Shown here one piece after another: positions 60,007 through 64,000 of a DNA stretch of 64,000 bases. Location of the stretch: contig NZ_JAGPYQ010000001.1 of assembly GCF_018070025.1 (NCBI RefSeq), forward strand, positions 4,898,001-4,962,000, read 5' to 3'. A program made the translations under genes and the position numbers. Numbering within the stretch: position 1 is the first letter of the stretch; each line of letters opens with the position of its first letter. The notes under the pieces are model-generated. The model worked only from the letters and a program-made list of their open reading frames with translations. It was not told where the DNA came from and did not search any database. This DNA comes from Streptomyces liliiviolaceus (GTDB lineage: Bacteria > Actinomycetota > Actinomycetes > Streptomycetales > Streptomycetaceae).

Positions 60007-60900
60007 TCAGAGGCCGAGTTCGCTCAGCCGTGTCTCGTAGTCGAGGGTCGTGTCCTCCTCGTCGCCGCTGGGCTGGTCCCACATCCGGGTGAGTTCCGAC
60101 TTCACCGTGGAGGGGAGAGCCTCGTAGCGGTCGCCCCAGGTCTCGGAGCCCGGCATCCAGTAGCCGACCACCTTGAACCGGTCGGCGGGCAGGCCGAGTT
60201 CCTTGCGCAGGTAGCGGCGCACGTCGCGCAGTGCGTTGGTCTGCCCGGCGACCCACACGTACCCGCCGGTGAGGTCCGTGCCCGGCGGCACCTGCGCGGC
60301 CACCAGCTCCGCCAGTCGGCAGGGGCCGTGTCCGTTGCCGCCGTACTTCCAGGTCAGATGGTCCCCGGGGCGCACTGACAGGTCCTGACGTGAGCCGGCG
60401 CCCGGCACCTCCACCGCGATCCGGCTGCGCACCCCTTCCGGTGTCTGCTCCAACAGGCGTGCCAGCGCGGGCAGTCCGGTCAGGTCGGAGACGAGCACCT
60501 GTCGTTCGAGGTCGGCGGGCGGCCGGTAGAGGCCGGTCGGCGACGTGAGGCCGACCGGGTCGCCGGGGCGTGCCCCGAGCGCCCACTCCGACGCCACCCC
60601 GTGGTCGTGGCGCACGAAGTCGATGTCGATCTCCCCGGCGTCCGGGCGGACCGCGCGGATCGTGTAGGTCCGCATCGGCGCGGTGGGACGATCCTCGGGC
60701 GTCCGCCAGCCGCCGTCCGCCAGGGCCTGCGGCAGCGAGAGGTCGTGGCGGTCCGCGCCGTGCGGCAGGAAGAGCCGTACGTATTCGTCACCGACGCCGG
60801 TCGAGACGAAGTCGGCGAGGTCGCCGCCGCTCAGGGTGACTCGCACCATGCTCTCGGAGAGCGTGGCGACCCGGGCGACTTCGGCGTGGTGGATGGTCAT
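60007..60900 (-). CDS. Siderophore-interacting FAD/NAD(P)H reductase
   Basis: Ferric-siderophore reductase of 297 residues, releases iron in the cytoplasm. FAD-binding segment PMRTYTIRAVRPDAGEIDIDFVRHDHGVASEWALGARPGD is the family signature; tail VVGYWMPGSETWGD is typical. ATG 60900 has AAGGAA upstream. It follows a damaged cupin gene with which it may share a message from the iron-box promoter at 61353, giving repression by iron. Confidence 0.92.
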   Translation of the reverse strand: MTIHHAEVARVATLSESMVRVTLSGGDLADFVSTGVGDEYVRLFLPHGADRHDLSLPQALADGGWRTPEDRPTAPMRTYTIRAVRPDAGEIDIDFVRHDHGVASEWALGARPGDPVGLTSPTGLYRPPADLERQVLVSDLTGLPALARLLEQTPEGVRSRIAVEVPGAGSRQDLSVRPGDHLTWKYGGNGHGPCRLAELVAAQVPPGTDLTGGYVWVAGQTNALRDVRRYLRKELGLPADRFKVVGYWMPGSETWGDRYEALPSTVKSELTRMWDQPSGDEEDTTLDYETRLSELGL

Positions 60901-61348
60901 GGGGTTCCTTCGTGTGGGACGTGTGGGGCAGCGGAGGCGGGGACGACGACGGGTGTGGCGGGCGACGGCGGAGGCGGTACCCGTCCGGTGACGGCCGACC
61001 AGCGGCCGCGGCGGTGACGTAGGTGTAGCAGCCGATGCCGCCCGGTTCGACGGAGGAGGCGTGCGCCGTGCCGGGCGGGAGCCACAGGCCCTGGCCGAGG
61101 ACGAGCCGTCGCATCGCGTCGCGGGTGTGGACCAGGACGGTCCCCGAGTGCGACCAGGCCACCATCGGATCGGCGTGGGTGTGCACGTCCCGCAGGGAGG
61201 GCCCGTTCGGCGCCGATCCGTCGAGGATGGCGGTGGTCAGGAGGTAGGGGGCGCCGACGACAGGGCCTCCGTCGACCGGCTCGTCCCAGTCGGAAGCGGC
61301 CGGTGGATGCGCGTCCCGCCGGGCGGGGAGAAGGAGTGCCGACGACAT
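60788..61348 (-). pseudogene. Truncated or frameshifted AraC-type cupin gene
   Basis: Residues 1-125 read as the sugar/ligand-binding cupin half of an AraC-type regulator (VHTHADPMVAWSHSGTVLVHT, GQGLWLPPGTAHASS). After about 60965 the frame turns into Arg/Pro/His-rich nonsense and runs 113 bp into the reductase gene. A neighbouring frame gives a plausible Pro/Ala tail (VPPPPSPATPVVVP) ending with a TGA that overlaps the reductase ATG. So a single-base shift near 60980-61010 is likely; no HTH remains in any case. ATG 61348 sits 5 bp from the iron box. A working cupin-only protein is also possible. Confidence 0.6.
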
Positions 61349-61352
61349 TGGA

Positions 61353-61371
61353 TTAGGTTAGCCTCACCTAA
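61353..61371. promoter_or_regulatory. Iron box (DmdR/IdeR/DtxR type)
   Basis: TTAGGTTAGCCTCACCTAA, 17 of 19 positions as in the ideal palindrome TTAGGTTAGGCTAACCTAA. It covers the promoter of the cupin/siderophore reductase unit. Confidence 0.88.
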
Positions 61372-61433
61372 TTTCCAAATGTCTCCGGGTCCGGCCGCAG
61401 GAAGCCCTCCCGCTCCAGCTCTCTTCGCGCAGG

Positions 61434-62111
61434 TCAGGCAAGGAGCGCCGAGAGCAGGGCTTTCAGGGCGACCGGATAGTCGTCGCGCCCCTCGCGCCGG
61501 TCCAGTTCACGTACGCGGGCCAGGGCGGGCAGGCGCGCCGGGTCGATGCCCTCGATGGTGAGCCGGCGCTGGCTCGGCTCCCGGGGCGGGGTGAGCGGGT
61601 GCTCGTCGAGGAGTTCACCGATGGTCAGGTGCCAGCAGGCACGGAAGGCCGTCGACGCCCGGCGCGGATCGAGTCCCGCCGCCAGGAAGTCGGCCAGACA
61701 TGCGTCACTGAAAGCCAGGGCGTTACGGGCGACCAGCTCACCCCGGATCAGGATGTGCAGCACCCACACGTGTGCCGCCATGTGATCGTGTGCGGCGACG
61801 AGCCGGGCGAAGAGCCGCTCCCCGGGCGTCCCGCCGGAAACCTCCACGGGCAGCCCCGCGGCGATGCCCTCCAGGATCGCCACGAGCAGGGCGTCCCGGT
61901 CGGCCACGTGCCGGTAGAGCGAGGTGGCGGCCGTCCCCAGTTCCGCGGCCACGGCCCGCATGGTCAGCGCGTCCAGCCCGTCCCGCTCGATGAGTTGCCG
62001 CCCGGCCCGTGCGATGACCTCGGGACTCAGGCCCGGCCGCGGATGAGCTCGCGGCACCCCCTTCGATCGCCGGGAGGGGTCCGGTGCGGCGGCCGACGGG
62101 CGTGTGCTCAT
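61434..62111 (-). CDS. TetR-family regulator of the MFS exporter
   Basis: Repressor of 225 residues. HTH: LSPEVIARAGRQLIERDGLDALTMRAVAAELGTAATSLYRHVADRDALL; the C-terminal part is TetR_C-like as in TetR-class efflux regulators. ATG 62111 has GGGAGG upstream. It is divergent from the MFS exporter, its natural target, with the inverted repeat ATGCG-N9-CGCAT at 62163-62181 between them. Confidence 0.9.
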   Translation of the reverse strand: MSTRPSAAAPDPSRRSKGVPRAHPRPGLSPEVIARAGRQLIERDGLDALTMRAVAAELGTAATSLYRHVADRDALLVAILEGIAAGLPVEVSGGTPGERLFARLVAAHDHMAAHVWVLHILIRGELVARNALAFSDACLADFLAAGLDPRRASTAFRACWHLTIGELLDEHPLTPPREPSQRRLTIEGIDPARLPALARVRELDRREGRDDYPVALKALLSALLA

Positions 62112-62149
62112 AGGGCGATCCTCCCATTCCGACACCTACACCGTGGAAG

Positions 62150-62168
62150 TTAGGTTTGCCTTATGCGT
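62150..62168. promoter_or_regulatory. Half-conserved iron box before the MFS exporter
   Basis: TTAGGTTTGCCTTATGCGT: the left half fits an iron box, the right half does not. It could be a weak DtxR-type site or coincidence. Confidence 0.4.
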
Positions 62169-62181
62169 ACAGTGTTCGCAT
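62163..62181. promoter_or_regulatory. Probable TetR operator
   Basis: Inverted repeat ATGCG-N9-CGCAT in the gap between the divergent TetR and MFS genes. Confidence 0.5.
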
Positions 62182-62226
62182 CGCGCCGTCGGGGCGCGCT
62201 TCCGAGCTGAACAGGAGCCAGGCACC

Positions 62227-63759
62227 ATGACCGAGAAGGAACCAGCCCCCGTGGAGACGAGCCCGCCGAGCGGGACGGCGGCCCGCGGCCGAGCGGGCCT
62301 GGTGCTGGCCGCGGCCTGTATCGCGCAGGTGATGGTGGTGCTGGACGTCAGCGTCGTGAACGTGGCCCTGCCCTCGATGGCGTCGGACCTCGGCTTCGCA
62401 CCCGGGTCCCTGTCGTGGGTGGTGAACGCCTACACCCTCGCGTTCGGCGGACTGCTGCTCCTGGGCGGCCGTTTCGCCGACTTCGTCGGGCACCGTACGG
62501 CGATGCTCCTCGGGCTGACGGTCTTCGGCCTCGCCTCCGTCGCGGGCGGACTGGCGCAGAACCCCGGCCAGTTGATCGCGGCCCGCGCCGGCCAGGGCCT
62601 GGCCGGGGCCCTGCTGGCGCCGCTGAGTCTCGCGGTCATCATGCTGGCGTTCCCGGAGGGCAAGGAACGGTCCCGAGCGGTCGGGACCTGGGCGATGGTC
62701 GCGGCGGCCGGCAGCGCGCTCGGGGTGCTGCTCGGCGGACTGCTGACCGAGTGGCTCTCCTGGCGCTGGGTGCTGTACGTCAACCTGCCCATCGTCGCGG
62801 TCGGCCTCCTGCTGGCCGGGCCGTCCTTGACCAACGGGCGCACCACCCGCCTCCGGCGCCTCGACCTGGTCGGCGCCGTCCTGGTCACCACCTCGGTCAC
62901 GGCCCTGGTCAACGGCCTGATCAGGGCCGGCGAGCACGGCTGGGGCACGTCCGGGGCGCTGCTGTCCTTCGCCGTGGCGGTGTTGGCGGGTGGCGCGTTC
63001 GCGGGGTGGGAACTGCGGGCCGCCGCCGAACCCCTCGTCCGTTTCGGGGTGTTCCGCGCCCGCTCGGTGTGGGTGGCCAACCTCGTGGTCGTCTTCATCG
63101 GAGCGGCCACGGTCGCCGGGTTCTACTTCGCCTCACTGTTCCTGCAGAACGTGCTGCACTACTCGCCCCTGAAGGCGGGCGCCGCCTTCGTGCCGTTCTG
63201 CCTCGGCACGATCGCCGGCTCACTGCTCTCGGGCCGGCTCACGACCCGCTTCGGTGTCCGCGCGGTCCTGACCGCGGGGCTGACGCTCGGTGCGGCCGGG
63301 ATGCTCCTGTTCGGCCGGATGGGGGCGGACTCCACCTTCCTCGGCGGCTTCCTGCTCCCCTCGCTGGTGGCCTCCGTCGGTGTCGGTCTGTGCATGGTGG
63401 CCAACACCTCGCTCGCCACCACGGGTGCCGCCGCGCACGAGGCCGGGCTGATCAGCGGGCTCATCAACGCGGCCCGGCAGATCGGCGGCAGCCTCGGCCT
63501 GGCCGTCCTCACCACGGTGGCGGCGTCCGGGAACTCCTCGTCCGGGGCCGATGACACCGTCGGACGACTGGTGAACGGCTACAGCCACGCGTTCTTCGTC
63601 ACCGCCGGGTTCTGCGCCGTCGCCGCGGTCGTCGCGGCACTGTTCGCCCCCGGTACCCCCAAGGCCCCTGCCGGTCGCCGCCCCGGGATCGACGACCCGG
63701 CGCGGAATGCCGTGGACGCGCGCACCGGCGCCACAGGGGACACGGCCGCACCGGCGTGA
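62227..63759 (+). CDS. MFS drug exporter (DHA2/EmrB type, 14 helices)
   Basis: Proton antiporter of 510 residues. Motif D1 LDVSVVNVALPSMASDLGF and motif A GRFADFVGHRTAMLLG; helix 5 motif C WAMVAAAGSALGVLLGGLLTEWLSWRWVLYVNLP. ATG 62227 with AGGAG upstream. Under the divergent TetR. In this iron-linked neighbourhood it might export a siderophore; drug efflux is the default. Polar 40-residue tail. Confidence 0.92.
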   Translation: MTEKEPAPVETSPPSGTAARGRAGLVLAAACIAQVMVVLDVSVVNVALPSMASDLGFAPGSLSWVVNAYTLAFGGLLLLGGRFADFVGHRTAMLLGLTVFGLASVAGGLAQNPGQLIAARAGQGLAGALLAPLSLAVIMLAFPEGKERSRAVGTWAMVAAAGSALGVLLGGLLTEWLSWRWVLYVNLPIVAVGLLLAGPSLTNGRTTRLRRLDLVGAVLVTTSVTALVNGLIRAGEHGWGTSGALLSFAVAVLAGGAFAGWELRAAAEPLVRFGVFRARSVWVANLVVVFIGAATVAGFYFASLFLQNVLHYSPLKAGAAFVPFCLGTIAGSLLSGRLTTRFGVRAVLTAGLTLGAAGMLLFGRMGADSTFLGGFLLPSLVASVGVGLCMVANTSLATTGAAAHEAGLISGLINAARQIGGSLGLAVLTTVAASGNSSSGADDTVGRLVNGYSHAFFVTAGFCAVAAVVAALFAPGTPKAPAGRRPGIDDPARNAVDARTGATGDTAAPA

Positions 63760-63873
63760 GGGGCACCGGCTGCCACGACCCGGTCGCCACAGCCGTCGAT
63801 CTCCCCTGCTCAAGGGCTGGTCGGGTAGCCGGATCACGTTTCCCTGACACTGCCGTCGCACTCGAACGGCCGA

Positions 63874-64000
63874 TCAGAGCACCGGCGGCCCCGCCTCGAT
63901 GCGGCGCAGTACCGGGAGGAGGCGGTCCAGGTCGGGGCCGGTCTGGATCTGTCGCTCGTCCCACCAGGTGGCACCGGCGTCACGCAGGGGACCGACCACG
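63874..64000 (-). CDS. C-terminal end of a probable LLM-class flavin oxidoreductase
   Basis: Only the last 42 codons are visible; the gene continues past the right edge. The readable tail (GPLRDAGATWWDERQIQ, then LDRLLPVLRRIEAGPPVL) resembles the end of F420/FMN luciferase-like oxidoreductases, in which AGATWW is common. The stop is TCA (complement) at 63874-63876. Confidence 0.6.
   Translation of the reverse strand, partial: VVGPLRDAGATWWDERQIQTGPDLDRLLPVLRRIEAGPPVL

Noticed and set aside
1..64000. tRNA, rRNA, riboswitch, CRISPR, phage or transposase sequences
   Set aside because: No cloverleaf with a plausible anticodon, no spaced repeat array of CRISPR type and no transposase motif was noticed on either strand by eye; a covariance-model search was not possible.

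Overview
The window is chromosomal DNA from a high-GC actinomycete, most likely Streptomyces or a close relative. Codon use is strongly G/C at third positions, starts are AUG or GUG with GGAGG-like sites, and an actinobacterial-type iron box is present. Gene content is dominated by TetR regulators, P450 systems, mycofactocin-type dehydrogenases and fused Liv transporters. No rRNA, tRNA, CRISPR array, insertion sequence or prophage gene was seen. Almost everything is catabolic or regulatory.

Region 1 (1-5.2 kb): the end of a zinc alcohol dehydrogenase diverges from a TetR regulator. A second TetR diverges from an MMPL/RND membrane transporter across a promoter with three GATAG/CTATC half-sites.

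Region 2 (5.2-10.6 kb): a compact C5-dicarboxylate module. It holds a family III CoA-transferase and acyl-CoA dehydrogenase on the minus strand, and a LysR regulator, a MaoC-type hydratase and a CitE-type lyase on the plus strand. The set matches itaconate/mesaconate breakdown to acetyl-CoA and pyruvate. A near-identical 19-bp element lies before both transcription units.

Region 3 (10.7-58.2 kb): a large catabolic island. It carries a Liv-type ABC importer whose two permeases and first ATPase are one polypeptide. It also carries three cytochromes P450 with two 3Fe-4S-type ferredoxins and two ferredoxin reductases, and three flavin monooxygenases of the Baeyer-Villiger type. Further enzymes are a GMC oxidoreductase, zinc ADH, aldehyde dehydrogenase, acyl-CoA ligase, two adjacent acyl-CoA dehydrogenases, enoyl-CoA hydratase, two double-domain CaiB/BaiF CoA-transferases, an SCP-x-like thiolase with a DUF35 zinc-ribbon partner, epoxide hydrolase, carboxylesterase, amidohydrolase and SDRs. 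This is the toolkit for oxidising, ring-opening and beta-oxidising an alicyclic or polycyclic compound such as a terpenoid or steroid; the substrate itself cannot be read from sequence. A recurrent AT-rich element related to ATTATGTT-N3-AACATTAT sits in nearly every promoter of this region and probably defines one regulon. Two paralogous small proteins of a family I do not recognise (40.7-41.2 and 50.7-51.3 kb) each lie beside the same second operator, TGTCAA-N9-TTGACR.

Region 4 (58.2-64 kb): outside the island. It contains a secreted lamin-tail/phytase-like protein, a siderophore-interacting reductase preceded by a damaged cupin gene with a good iron box, a TetR/MFS exporter divergent pair, and the C-terminus of a probable luciferase-like flavin oxidoreductase at the right edge.

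Well-formed hairpin terminators separate most convergent gene pairs in the window.
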